This document shows positions 45,537-54,090 of a stretch of 64,000 nucleotides of DNA, in pieces. The notes below the pieces were generated by a model that was given only the letters and a program-made list of their open reading frames with translations, ran no database searches and had not been told where the DNA came from. This DNA is from Gammaproteobacteria bacterium (GTDB lineage Bacteria; Pseudomonadota; Gammaproteobacteria; Pseudomonadales; Ketobacteraceae). The position numbers were made by a program, and so were the translations under genes. Location: positions 35,637 to 99,636 of the forward strand of contig JABLXQ010000020.1 of the NCBI GenBank assembly GCA_013178375.1, in the 5' to 3' direction. How positions within the stretch are numbered: the stretch's first letter is position 1; each line of letters begins with the position of its first letter.

Positions 45537-45953
45537 ATGACACCCCAGCAGATCCAACTGGTGCAGGACAGTTTCGCCAAGGTAGTGCCCATCGCCGACA
45601 CGGCGGCGGCACTGTTCTACAGCAACCTGTTTACCGCCGATCCCGCCCTGAAACCTCTGTTCAAAGGCAACATGGAAGAACAGGGCAAGAAACTGATGCA
45701 GATGATTGGTGCCGCCGTGGGCAAACTGAAGGATCTGGACACGCTGGTGCCAATCCTGCAGAACCTGGGCAAACGGCATGTAGGCTATGGCGTCAAGCCA
45801 TCCCACTACGACACTGTGGGCGGCGCACTGCTGCTGACCCTGGAGCAGGGCCTGGGCGATGCCTTCACTCCCGAGGTGAAAGAAGCCTGGACCGTTGTCT
45901 ACGGCATCATGGCCAAAACCATGATCGACGCGGCGAATCTGGTGGAAACCTGA
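45537..45953 (+). CDS. Single-domain globin (Vitreoscilla-haemoglobin type)
   Basis: 138 aa, three-over-three globin. Proximal His is H81 in KRHVGYGV; ALFYSNLF and PALKPLF blocks mark the B-C region. There is no reductase domain, so it resembles VHb rather than flavohaemoglobin. Role may be NO detoxification or O2 delivery. It is the last gene of the redox cluster, 49 bp after the cytochrome. The presence of a haem globin suggests the pathway meets NO or low oxygen. Confidence 0.92.
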   Translation: MTPQQIQLVQDSFAKVVPIADTAAALFYSNLFTADPALKPLFKGNMEEQGKKLMQMIGAAVGKLKDLDTLVPILQNLGKRHVGYGVKPSHYDTVGGALLLTLEQGLGDAFTPEVKEAWTVVYGIMAKTMIDAANLVET

Positions 45954-45967
45954 GTAGCCGGTACCAT

Positions 45968-45996
45968 CACCCGTTCCCGGCAGCCCGGGACGGGTG
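45968..45996 (+). terminator. GC-rich hairpin after the globin gene
   Basis: Ten-bp stem (CACCCGTTCC with GGGACGGGTG, one wobble) 14 bp after the stop. There is no T-tract, so termination strength is doubtful. Confidence 0.4.
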
Positions 45997-46099
45997 ACAC
46001 CTTGCGATCCGCCGTTTAGAGGATTGATGTGGATTAACGCTGCACTCCGTTCCGTACAAGCCGCTTCTGGAGCAGAGTTGTCAGGCCCGGCAACAGGGC

Positions 46100-46441
46100 C
46101 TAGTTGGTATCGTGGCGGTTTTCCCGCTCCAGGGTCTGGCGGTATTTCTGCGCCAGGCGGATGAATTTCGGGGTTGCACCGGCATCCTCGAACACCGGAT
46201 CGCCGCATTCATCAACAGCAACCTGCCGCCCCGCTTCGTAGGGGAAAGCCTCTTTGAGCTGGCCCAGCGCATAGCAAACCAGATCAGTAAGAATCTGGTT
46301 TTCAGTGCAGTCCGGATACATCTCGGCCAGCGCCAGCACCTGGGCGGCTTCCTTGAGGGGTAAATGGATGGAAAATTCGCGGCGGGTCCGCTCACCATGG
46401 CTGGCGCTTTCCCAATGATTAACCAGTTCCTGAATTCGCAT
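46100..46441 (-). CDS. Conserved small protein of unknown function
   Basis: 113 aa with Shine-Dalgarno GGAGG ahead of the ATG. Features: MRIQELVNHWE at the N-terminus, then REFSIHLPLKEAAQVLALAEMYP, a Thr-rich NQILTDLVCYAL helix, and acidic GDPVFEDAG. The order resembles short gammaproteobacterial proteins sometimes named pilin assembly or type 1 pili tip component, a label without known experimental basis to me. It stands alone. Possibly DNA-binding through the LPLKEAA region, but no motif settles it. Confidence 0.7.
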   Translation of the reverse strand: MRIQELVNHWESASHGERTRREFSIHLPLKEAAQVLALAEMYPDCTENQILTDLVCYALGQLKEAFPYEAGRQVAVDECGDPVFEDAGATPKFIRLAQKYRQTLERENRHDTN

Positions 46442-46762
46442 AATGCCCTCCCGGGACGAGGCAACGACTGCAGGGAAGACACGGATCGTGCGGTTGGACT
46501 GCGCGATTCGCGCCTGATTAATCTGAAGTTTAGTTGGGGTTACAGGAATGTGACCGGCATTTTTTCACTGCCGATGGTTTCCAAATGTGACAGAGGCGGT
46601 GGAATTGAAATCCACTGTCGGCCGGCTTTACAGTTTTAACCGCGCTGGTGCATGCTGGGGCTCGCGGCAGTGGGGGCATTGATTATCAAAGAAGCACTGC
46701 ATAAAAACGACAACCGGACCGCGTCACTTTTGATCTGATGTTTTTGCCGAGGGAATTCTCCG
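46442..46762. other. Intergenic stretch without a recognisable element
   Basis: 321 bp between the divergent small-protein gene and the crotonase. No ORF with coding character, no strong terminator and no TGAC-type box. The crotonase ATG is preceded by GAGGGAA. Confidence 0.5.
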
Positions 46763-47536
46763 ATGAGCGTACGTACCGAACAGCAGGGTGCCATCCTGAC
46801 CGTGATCATTGATCGTCCCCAGGTGCGCAACGCCGTCAACGGCCCTACCGCCCAGGCGCTGGTGGACGTGTTCCGCCGCTTCGATGCCGACGCTTCCCTG
46901 GCCGTGGCCGTGCTGTGTGGCAACGGTAATTTCTGCGCCGGTGCCGACCTGGGGGCCGTGGCCAGCGGGGACAACATCAATCATCTGGATGCGGAAGGCG
47001 ATGGCCCCATGGGACCATCACGCATGTTGCTGAACAAACCGGTGATCGCAGCGATCGAAGGCCACGCCGTGGCGGGTGGTCTGGAACTGGCGCTCTGGTG
47101 CGATTTGCGGGTGGCAGCGGAAAACGCGGTGCTGGGCGTGTTCTGCCGCCGCTTTGGCGTGCCGCTGATCGATGGCGGTACCGTGCGCCTGCCGCGCCTG
47201 ATCGGCCTGAGCCGGGCGCTGGACCTGATCCTTACCGGACGTCCGGTGGAGGCCGGCGAAGCGCTCCAGATGGGACTGGTGAACCGGGTCTGCCCTGCTG
47301 GCCAGGCCCGTGCGGTGGCAGAAGAACTGGCCCTGCAGATCAGCCGTTTTCCCGCCCTGTGCATGCGCAACGACCGCATGAGCGCCTACGAACAGTGGGA
47401 TCTGAATCTGGATGCCGCCATTGCCAACGAATTCCAGCACGGCATGGCGGTGATCCGCAGCGGCGAAACCCTGCAGGGTGCCAGCCGGTTCCACGATGGC
47501 GAGGGCCGTCACGGACAGTTCGACGGCAAGTCCTGA
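46763..47536 (+). CDS. Crotonase-family protein (enoyl-CoA hydratase-like)
   Basis: 257 aa. Oxyanion-hole blocks NFCAGADL and GHAVAGGLELAL are present, giving the first catalytic Glu. The second Glu of true hydratases falls where this protein has CRRFGVPL, with no Glu in place. It may therefore be an isomerase, hydrolase or non-hydratase crotonase. Cytosolic, acting on an acyl-CoA. The stop is 65 bp from a convergent araC gene, which may control it or a distant target. Confidence 0.85.
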   Translation: MSVRTEQQGAILTVIIDRPQVRNAVNGPTAQALVDVFRRFDADASLAVAVLCGNGNFCAGADLGAVASGDNINHLDAEGDGPMGPSRMLLNKPVIAAIEGHAVAGGLELALWCDLRVAAENAVLGVFCRRFGVPLIDGGTVRLPRLIGLSRALDLILTGRPVEAGEALQMGLVNRVCPAGQARAVAEELALQISRFPALCMRNDRMSAYEQWDLNLDAAIANEFQHGMAVIRSGETLQGASRFHDGEGRHGQFDGKS

Positions 47537-47601
47537 AACAAACGTCACGCGACAAGAACTGATCGGCACCGACGCGAAAATCGCGCGCTGAAAAAAACCG
47601 T

Positions 47602-48651
47602 TCAGCGCTTCAACTGACTGTCGCGGTATTCGCTGGGCGTCTGCCCGGTCCAGCGCTTGAAGGCGCGGTGAAACGCGCTGGGTTCGGAAAAACACAGGCG
47701 CTCGGCAATCACATCGATCGGCAACGCAGGATTCAGCAACAGGCGGCGCGCCACCCGCAACTGCACCTGCCCCAGCAATTCTGAAAACGACGTGTCCTGC
47801 CCTTCCAGCTTGCGGCGGAAGGTACGCTCGTTCATGCCGAAATGCTCCGCTGCCTGCACAATGCCCGGCTTGCCTTTTCGCAACGTGCGCAACAGGTAGC
47901 GCTCCACCTTGTCTGCCAGGCTCACACTGTCATCCAGGTGCAACAGCTGGCGTTCGGCTTCCTCTTTCAGCAGCTCGTGCACGCCAGCATTCGCCGATGG
48001 CAGCGGCTGACGCAGGATCGCGGCGGGAAACAGCACGGCGGTGTGGGGACAACCGAAGCGGATCGGCCCCAGAAACACACGCTGGTATTCAGCGGCATAA
48101 TCCGGTTGCGGATGCTCGAAGCGCACTTCCGTCACCGGCAGGGTTCCGCCCAGCATCAGGCCCGCCAGTTTTGCCATCTGCACCAGGCCGAATTCGGCGC
48201 GGATGCGGTTGCAGTCCGGCGTGGAGCGGGGGAACTGGTATTCGAACAGCGCCTGGTCGCCCTGCGGCAGCAGACGGGAAGGTTCGGCATCACTCACCAG
48301 GCTGTGGAAATGCATCCACTGATCGATCGCGTCCCCGAGAGTGGGCGAACTCAACAGCAGAAAGCCCAGCAGCCCGAGCGTGTTGGGCGAGGAGTGCTCG
48401 CCCATGTGCAGGCCCAGCGCAGGATCGTTCAGCACCTGCATGGCACGCTCCTGAACCTGATCGTACACCGCCAGGTCAACGCGCCGGGACGGATCGTGCA
48501 GGGGCGCATTTTCCAGCTGCAGATCCCGTAAAAATGTGTCCGCGTCCAGACCATGCCGCATCACACACCCAAGCACAGTGCGGATCAGGGGCATGGAAAT
48601 TTCAGGGCGCAACTGCTGTGGATCAATGTGCAGTGGATCAGTGGTCGTCAT
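47602..48651 (-). CDS. AraC-family transcriptional regulator (OruR/PhbR type)
   Basis: 349 aa. N-terminal ligand-binding domain with LGLHMGEHSSPNTLGLLGFLL and RFGCPHTAVLFP. The C-terminal double helix-turn-helix is in KGKPGIVQAAEHFGMNERTF and DVIAERLCFSEPSAFHRAFKRWTGQTPSEYR. It is the same regulator type as the gene at 20739. These proteins often respond to acyl or aromatic compounds. Divergent from the SDR at 48830 across 178 bp, which is the likely target. Confidence 0.92.
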   Translation of the reverse strand: MTTTDPLHIDPQQLRPEISMPLIRTVLGCVMRHGLDADTFLRDLQLENAPLHDPSRRVDLAVYDQVQERAMQVLNDPALGLHMGEHSSPNTLGLLGFLLLSSPTLGDAIDQWMHFHSLVSDAEPSRLLPQGDQALFEYQFPRSTPDCNRIRAEFGLVQMAKLAGLMLGGTLPVTEVRFEHPQPDYAAEYQRVFLGPIRFGCPHTAVLFPAAILRQPLPSANAGVHELLKEEAERQLLHLDDSVSLADKVERYLLRTLRKGKPGIVQAAEHFGMNERTFRRKLEGQDTSFSELLGQVQLRVARRLLLNPALPIDVIAERLCFSEPSAFHRAFKRWTGQTPSEYRDSQLKR

Positions 48652-48829
48652 GCATTAAAACCAGGGTGCGGGAATCCGGTGCAAGGGATCGGAATTTCAG
48701 CGTCAAGCCTACACCGAAACCACCGCAGACCGGAACCTCGGCCACAACGCCGACGCATGGGCAACCGATTGCTATTGCAACAAAAGCCATTAACATAGGT
48801 GGCTCCCCTTTTGCGACAGGATCGACCCG

Positions 48830-49624
48830 ATGGCTCTGACCACCGCACTAGTAACCGGCGCTTCCAGCGGCATCGGCTATGAAATCAGTAAGGTACTGGC
48901 GCAGGAAGGCCACGATCTGGTACTGGTTGCCCGGCGGGAGGAAAGACTGCAGCAACTGGCGCAATATCTGGAAAAGGATTTCAACATCGAGGTGACGGTG
49001 CTGGCAGCGGATCTGGCGCAGATCAGCGAGATCGACCGCATCTTCGACACGCTGATGGAACGCAACATTCCGGTGGACATCCTGGTGAACAACGCAGGCC
49101 TGGGTTCACTGGGACCGTTCACCGCCGATGATCGCAACACCGAGGTGGAACAAATCCAGGTGAACGTGATCGCCACCACCTACATGACCAAGAAATTCGC
49201 GGTGTACATGGTGAAGCGGGGGCTGGGCAAGATTCTGAACATCGCGTCGCTGTCGGGTTTCACGCCCTGGCCGTACATGGCGGTCTATGGTGCCACCAAG
49301 GCGTACATCATCGAATTCAGCGAAGCATTGCGGGCCGAACTGAAAGGCACCGGTGTGTCGGTCACGGTCAGTTGTCCTGGGCCCACGTCATCGGAATTCC
49401 ACCAGGTGTCCGGTACTGATCACCTCGGCCTGTTGCGCTACATTCCCGTCACCGGTTCGGCACAGATGGCCAAGGCGTCCATCAGGGCCATGCACAAGCG
49501 CAAGGGAGTGGTGGTGCATGGAGCAATGAGTCTGGGGTACTACTGGCTGGCGCGCCTGCTGCCCCGCGGTTTCATGCTGCGGCTGATGAAGATCCTGCTG
49601 AAGCCGCGATGGAGCGGGTTTTAA
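48830..49624 (+). CDS. Short-chain dehydrogenase (DltE-like)
   Basis: 264 aa. TGASSGIGYE near residue 8, NNAGLGSLG, and YGATK with preceding Ser. The C-terminus (ARLLPRGFMLRLMKILLKPRW) is hydrophobic and basic, suggesting membrane association. Activity on a lipid carbonyl is likely but unproven. Divergent from the AraC gene. Its stop codon lies in the first unit of a three-copy 16-bp tandem repeat. Confidence 0.88.
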   Translation: MALTTALVTGASSGIGYEISKVLAQEGHDLVLVARREERLQQLAQYLEKDFNIEVTVLAADLAQISEIDRIFDTLMERNIPVDILVNNAGLGSLGPFTADDRNTEVEQIQVNVIATTYMTKKFAVYMVKRGLGKILNIASLSGFTPWPYMAVYGATKAYIIEFSEALRAELKGTGVSVTVSCPGPTSSEFHQVSGTDHLGLLRYIPVTGSAQMAKASIRAMHKRKGVVVHGAMSLGYYWLARLLPRGFMLRLMKILLKPRWSGF

Positions 49625-49666
49625 CGGAACTTAGTTTTAACAGAACTTAGTCTTAACGGAACTCAG
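49619..49666. repeat. Three tandem 16-bp units across two convergent stop codons
   Basis: TTTTAACGGAACTTAG, TTTTAACAGAACTTAG, TCTTAACGGAACTCAG at 49619, 49635 and 49651. The first holds the SDR stop (49622-49624), the last the stop of the convergent diguanylate cyclase gene (49663-49665). Confidence 0.85.
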
Positions 49667-50649
49667 TCGCGCAATTCCACCCGGTTGCGGCCGTTGGCCT
49701 TGGCACGATAGAGCGCCTTGTCGGCGGCTTCCACCATATCCTCCAGCGACTCGCCTGGATGCCAGGGAGCAACGCCCACTGAAATCGTCACCGGCGGCAA
49801 TTCCTGGCCCTGGTCCGCATCCACCTTGCATAGTTCCACGCCCTTGCGCAGACGCTCCGCCACTACCTGGGCTTCGCTCAGGGCGGTGTGCGGCAGCAGC
49901 ACCATGAATTCCTCACCGCCGTAGCGGGCCACCATGTCGCTGGGACGCAGCCGCTTGCGCATGGTCTGCGCCACCATCTGCAGCACCAGATCACCGGCCT
50001 TGTGGCCGAAGGTGTCGTTGAAACGCTTGAAGTGGTCCACATCCAGCATCAGCACGGATACGGGCTGCAACTCATTGAGCGCCTTGCCCTTGAACCGCAC
50101 CATCATTTCTTCCAGCCAGCGCCGGTTGTTGAGGCCGGTAAGCGCGTCGCTGTTGGCAACCTGTTCGGTTTCGCGCTGGCGCGACTGGCTGTCAGACAGA
50201 TTGGCATTGCCCGAACGTAGACGGTTGGCCAGGATGTGCAGCAGATTGCGGGCAACGCTGTGGGAAGCATCGATCAGTTGCCAGAGAATTCTGCTTTCTA
50301 TGACCAGCACTTCCACATCATTGCCGGCCTTCACGTAGGCCGAGGGATTGCGGCCGTCGAACACCGACATTTCCCCCACACACTCGCCCACGGTCAGGGC
50401 CAGCAGTGGTTCGCTATCGAGGGTCTGCAAATGGATGGTGACCTGGCCGTTCAGTAGCAGATACATGCAGTTATTGCTGAACTCCGGCCGCAACAGCACA
50501 TCGCCCGGTTTCAGGCCGATTTTCTGGCATGCCGCCAGCAAAGGACGAATGCGGTCAAGCTGCACGTCCTTGAAAAGCTGGGTCTGCTGGAGTTCCGCAT
50601 CGGTTACCGGCATGCGCGTGTCATCGTGTCGCGGTAATGAAAAAGCCAT
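49663..50649 (-). CDS. Diguanylate cyclase with N-terminal cyclic-nucleotide-binding domain
   Basis: 328 aa. Residues ~20-130 form a cNMP-binding/Crp-like beta-roll (VLLRPEF, GQVTIHL, VGECVGEMSVFDG). A coiled linker leads to a full GGDEF domain: GLNNRRWLEE, DVDHFKRFND, and active site ARYGGEEFMVLLP. The inhibitory I-site RPSD is five residues before GGEEF. It makes cyclic di-GMP and is probably gated by cAMP or another small ligand. Soluble. Stands alone on the minus strand. Confidence 0.93.
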   Translation of the reverse strand: MAFSLPRHDDTRMPVTDAELQQTQLFKDVQLDRIRPLLAACQKIGLKPGDVLLRPEFSNNCMYLLLNGQVTIHLQTLDSEPLLALTVGECVGEMSVFDGRNPSAYVKAGNDVEVLVIESRILWQLIDASHSVARNLLHILANRLRSGNANLSDSQSRQRETEQVANSDALTGLNNRRWLEEMMVRFKGKALNELQPVSVLMLDVDHFKRFNDTFGHKAGDLVLQMVAQTMRKRLRPSDMVARYGGEEFMVLLPHTALSEAQVVAERLRKGVELCKVDADQGQELPPVTISVGVAPWHPGESLEDMVEAADKALYRAKANGRNRVELRD

Positions 50650-50886
50650 GGTGCCTGCTACAGATAAAACGATACTGATATCAATAAAGTTATCTGGCGC
50701 CGCGCCAAACGCAAACTTTTTGGCAAGAATAGTTCGCGTTCATGCGAAAGTGGGCAGGGATTTTGATAACCAGATCATGGTCCTGAACTGTAATCACGCC
50801 GGTGCGCACGCTCCCTCCCCCCACAGCAAAACGGCCGTTTGCACGACCGTTTGAGGCTGGATTGCGGAAATGTCGGAGGTTTTGCC

Positions 50887-52236
50887 CTACAAACGGTCCA
50901 GCCAGTCGGCGATGGCCGGGTATGAGAGCGTAGGCGCGTTATCACCATTTACGATATCAACATGGCCGGTGTTGGGCACTTCAATCCAGTCGTCCTTGGC
51001 GTTGAAGGTCTTGCCATTGAACAGGCTTTCCACCATGAGCTCGGTGCTCACCAGGGCATCGGATTCCGAAAAAATGGCGAAAGCAGGAACGGTCAGGCGC
51101 GCCATATTGTCCTGGTAATGGTAGGAGCCATCATCTTCACCTGGATCGGGCGGATTGACGCGGTTCGCGTTCTCCGCGCCGTTCTGCCAATGCTCGCGCA
51201 ACGTGCCGTTGATGCCCCAGTCCGCATACTGGGCAAAACCACCCAGGTAAAAACTGGACACACCCATGCGGACGATATAGTCCTCCACATACAGATTCAT
51301 GTTCTCCGTGCTCCAGAAATCCAGCGCGCCGAACAGATCCGCCCAGCGCGGCAGTTCTTCGGGAAAGACATCCGCCAGGCTGCCGATGATGCCCCATATC
51401 GTATCGATGGAACCCGCCACAATCACCGGATGCAACAGGGACGCCACCGCCGGCATGATCGCATCCAGGTCCATCAGCGCTTCCAGCGCCAGGGTATCGA
51501 ACACCAGCGGACTGTCGATCAGCCATTCGTAGGCCAGAAGCGGCGTGCCGGCGGGATCGAGGCCGAGAAATCCGGCAACATTTCTATTGCGCTGCGCGGC
51601 CAGGGTTGCGCTGGAGGTAACGTGCGGCACGTATTCACCCTGGGCCAGCACCGTGGCGTCCATGGTGATGCCCTGCAAATACAGATACGCGCACAGGCCC
51701 CCGGTACTGTGGCCGCCGATCACGGGCTTCTTCCCGGTCACGTCGCGCACCTTGTCCACCGCCGCGGGAAAATCCAGGGCGCACCAGACATCCAGATTGG
51801 TATTCGGCAAACCGCGATCACTTTTGAAATCGCCGCGCCCGACACCGCGAAAATTCGCCGTCCAGACGTCATAACCGCGCAGATAGAGAAAATGCGCCAG
51901 ACTGAAAAATTTCAGATTGTCCTGTTGGATGACGGGATCATTCTTGGCCCAGGCGGGCGCATCCGCCGGCAATTTGTAATGGTAGCTGTTGAGCCACGGC
52001 GGCGTGTGCACATCAAATTCATTCAGGTTCAGGACAATGCTGGGAAACAGCAGGATTGGCGTGCCGGATCGGTAGGAATGGCCGGGCGTGGGCCGGTAGC
52101 GTTTCAGCTTGATATCAATATTGTCCGTGGTTTTGGCAACGTACAATCCTTCAACACCCTTGCCGGCACCGCAACCGGTCAGCGCAAAGACAAGGCATAG
52201 CAGAAACATCCCCAGAGATGTGCTCAGTGCGTTCAT
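50887..52236 (-). CDS. Alpha/beta-hydrolase lipoprotein (lipase-like)
   Basis: 449 aa. Lipobox LTGC with lipidated C22. Alpha/beta-hydrolase features: ILLFPSIVLN, ANFRGVGRGD, and nucleophile elbow GGHSTGG. The likely catalytic Asp is in FSESDALVS and the catalytic His in NTGHVDIVNGD. A long cap region lies between. The protein is tethered to the inner or outer membrane and should hydrolyse an ester, possibly a storage or environmental lipid. Upstream is an AT-rich promoter zone with TATAC-N3-GTATA. Confidence 0.85.
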   Translation of the reverse strand: MNALSTSLGMFLLCLVFALTGCGAGKGVEGLYVAKTTDNIDIKLKRYRPTPGHSYRSGTPILLFPSIVLNLNEFDVHTPPWLNSYHYKLPADAPAWAKNDPVIQQDNLKFFSLAHFLYLRGYDVWTANFRGVGRGDFKSDRGLPNTNLDVWCALDFPAAVDKVRDVTGKKPVIGGHSTGGLCAYLYLQGITMDATVLAQGEYVPHVTSSATLAAQRNRNVAGFLGLDPAGTPLLAYEWLIDSPLVFDTLALEALMDLDAIMPAVASLLHPVIVAGSIDTIWGIIGSLADVFPEELPRWADLFGALDFWSTENMNLYVEDYIVRMGVSSFYLGGFAQYADWGINGTLREHWQNGAENANRVNPPDPGEDDGSYHYQDNMARLTVPAFAIFSESDALVSTELMVESLFNGKTFNAKDDWIEVPNTGHVDIVNGDNAPTLSYPAIADWLDRL

Positions 52237-52477
52237 TTCGAATCCCTTTTCGTATTGTTATTTTTTTGCTGTTATTGTTATAAGGTATACACCGTATATG
52301 TGATCGCCACTTTGCGCCAAATTCGGCGTGGGAACAAGCAAAATTCACGGCATGGCCGCGCCCTGTTTTTCCCGGCGAGAAAACCAATCAATCACTGTGA
52401 AATGATGCGATGAAGTGAGAAGAAAAAATTGAGACAGCGAGAGAAATTTGCATCGGCCGTCAGCAGCAAAGACAGCC

Positions 52478-53959
52478 TTAGTTGAACCAGCGATCCAGTT
52501 CCTGCGTCAGTTGAGTCAGTCGCACCGGCTTGCCGACAAATCCCTGCATGCCCGCCGCAAGAATGCGTTTGCGGTCGTCGTCCAGCACGCTGGCGGTGAG
52601 CGCAAGAATGGGGGTTTTCTTGTTGGGACCATTGCCGGCCTGAATCACCCGCGTGGCTTCGATGCCATCCACCACCGGCATTTCGATATCCATCATGATC
52701 AGATCGTACTGACGGTTGCTGGCGGCCTCGATGGCGGCCTCGCCGTCGAACACGATGTCCGCGTCGATCCCCACTCGCGTGAGCATCTTCTGCGCCACCC
52801 GCTGGTTCACCACGTTATCCTCGGCCACCAGTACTTTCTTGCCATAATTTTTCGGCACGCCCGGGATTTCCCGTTCTTCCCGCGGCATATCCGCCACCCG
52901 GAATGGCAGCGTGATAATGAACGAGGCACCCTTGCCGGTTTCGCTTTCCACTTCCACGTAACCATCCATCAGATCCACCAGGCTCTTGCAGATGGTGAGA
53001 CCCAATCCGGTGCCGCCATAATTGCGACCGATTGAGGCATCGGCCTGCTCGTAGGATTCAAAAATCTTTTCGATGCGATCCTTGGGAATGCCGATGCCGG
53101 TGTCGCTGATTTCGATGATCACGTTGTAGCGTTCGTCGTCGATGCGGTCGTAACCCACTTCCACATTGACATGACCTTCGCGGGTGAACTTGATGGCGTT
53201 CGACACCAGATTGATCAGTACCTGCCGCACCCGCACCGGATCGCCCAGCACATACGGGGGAGTGCCATCTTCAACGGTGACATTGATGGCGACCTGTTTG
53301 TCGTCGGCAGTGGCGCGATTCAGATCGCTGACATCGGCAATCAGCTGGCGCAGGTTGAAGGACTCGCGGTTCAATTGCAGGTGGCCGGCTTCGATCTTGG
53401 ACAGGTCGAGAATGTCGTTGATGATGTTCAACAGCGCGTTGGAGGAACGCCAGATCAGGCTTACCAGTTCATTCTGTTCCTTGTCGAGCGGGGTATCCTG
53501 CAGCAACTGCACGCTGGCGATCACGCCGTTCATGGGGGTGCGGATTTCGTGACTCATGCTGGCCAGGAATACGGATTTGGCGCGCGACGCCACTTCCGCC
53601 GATTCCTTGGCCTGCAGCAGATCCTTGTTCAGGCTTTCCAGTTTTTTCGCCAGCTTGGCCTTCTGTTCCAGTTCTTCGTGGAAACTGGCATCCAGCTCCG
53701 GCCGCGCATCCCCGCCCTGCCAGCCCTGTTCGATCACATCGCTGAAAATCTTTTCCGCCCGCTCCCGGTACAGCAGGCCCAGGTAGTTCTCCAGTGTATC
53801 CAGATAACGGTTGAGATCGGCGAAGGAATCGGCCTGGATCTCGCCATGCTTGTCGCGGGACAGCCCACTCTCCAACAGCATGAAATCAATGACTTCATCG
53901 CTGCAGGATTCGCTGAGGGCGGCCAGATGGCCACGCACTAATTTGGACCAGACGGACAT
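52478..53959 (-). CDS. Soluble hybrid histidine kinase (HisKA-HATPase-REC)
   Basis: 493 aa from the ATG at 53959. The N-terminal ~110 residues are helical without a named domain. A coiled coil (ELEQKAKLAKKLESLNKDL) precedes HisKA with SMSHEIRTP, HATPase_c with NLVSNAIKFT and GGTGLGL, and a C-terminal receiver with D in MMDIEMP. No membrane segment. Lies 131 bp downstream of another hybrid kinase on the same strand and probably acts in a phosphorelay; no Hpt or output gene is adjacent. Confidence 0.92.
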   Translation of the reverse strand: MSVWSKLVRGHLAALSESCSDEVIDFMLLESGLSRDKHGEIQADSFADLNRYLDTLENYLGLLYRERAEKIFSDVIEQGWQGGDARPELDASFHEELEQKAKLAKKLESLNKDLLQAKESAEVASRAKSVFLASMSHEIRTPMNGVIASVQLLQDTPLDKEQNELVSLIWRSSNALLNIINDILDLSKIEAGHLQLNRESFNLRQLIADVSDLNRATADDKQVAINVTVEDGTPPYVLGDPVRVRQVLINLVSNAIKFTREGHVNVEVGYDRIDDERYNVIIEISDTGIGIPKDRIEKIFESYEQADASIGRNYGGTGLGLTICKSLVDLMDGYVEVESETGKGASFIITLPFRVADMPREEREIPGVPKNYGKKVLVAEDNVVNQRVAQKMLTRVGIDADIVFDGEAAIEAASNRQYDLIMMDIEMPVVDGIEATRVIQAGNGPNKKTPILALTASVLDDDRKRILAAGMQGFVGKPVRLTQLTQELDRWFN

Positions 53960-54090
53960 AGAAAAGGGGATCTCTTGACTGAACTGCCTGCTTAAAAGCC
54001 TAACAACAGAACCCGCATCCGGCAAACTGGTCGGTCAGTCAGTAGCCAGACATAACCAGAGCGTATAAGAACGCTGGTTTTTGGACAGTT

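Noticed and set aside
50829..50857. Terminator from repeated AAACGG/CCGTTT near the lipase-like gene
   Set aside because: The stem is only six bp and the T-tract is four, too weak to call.
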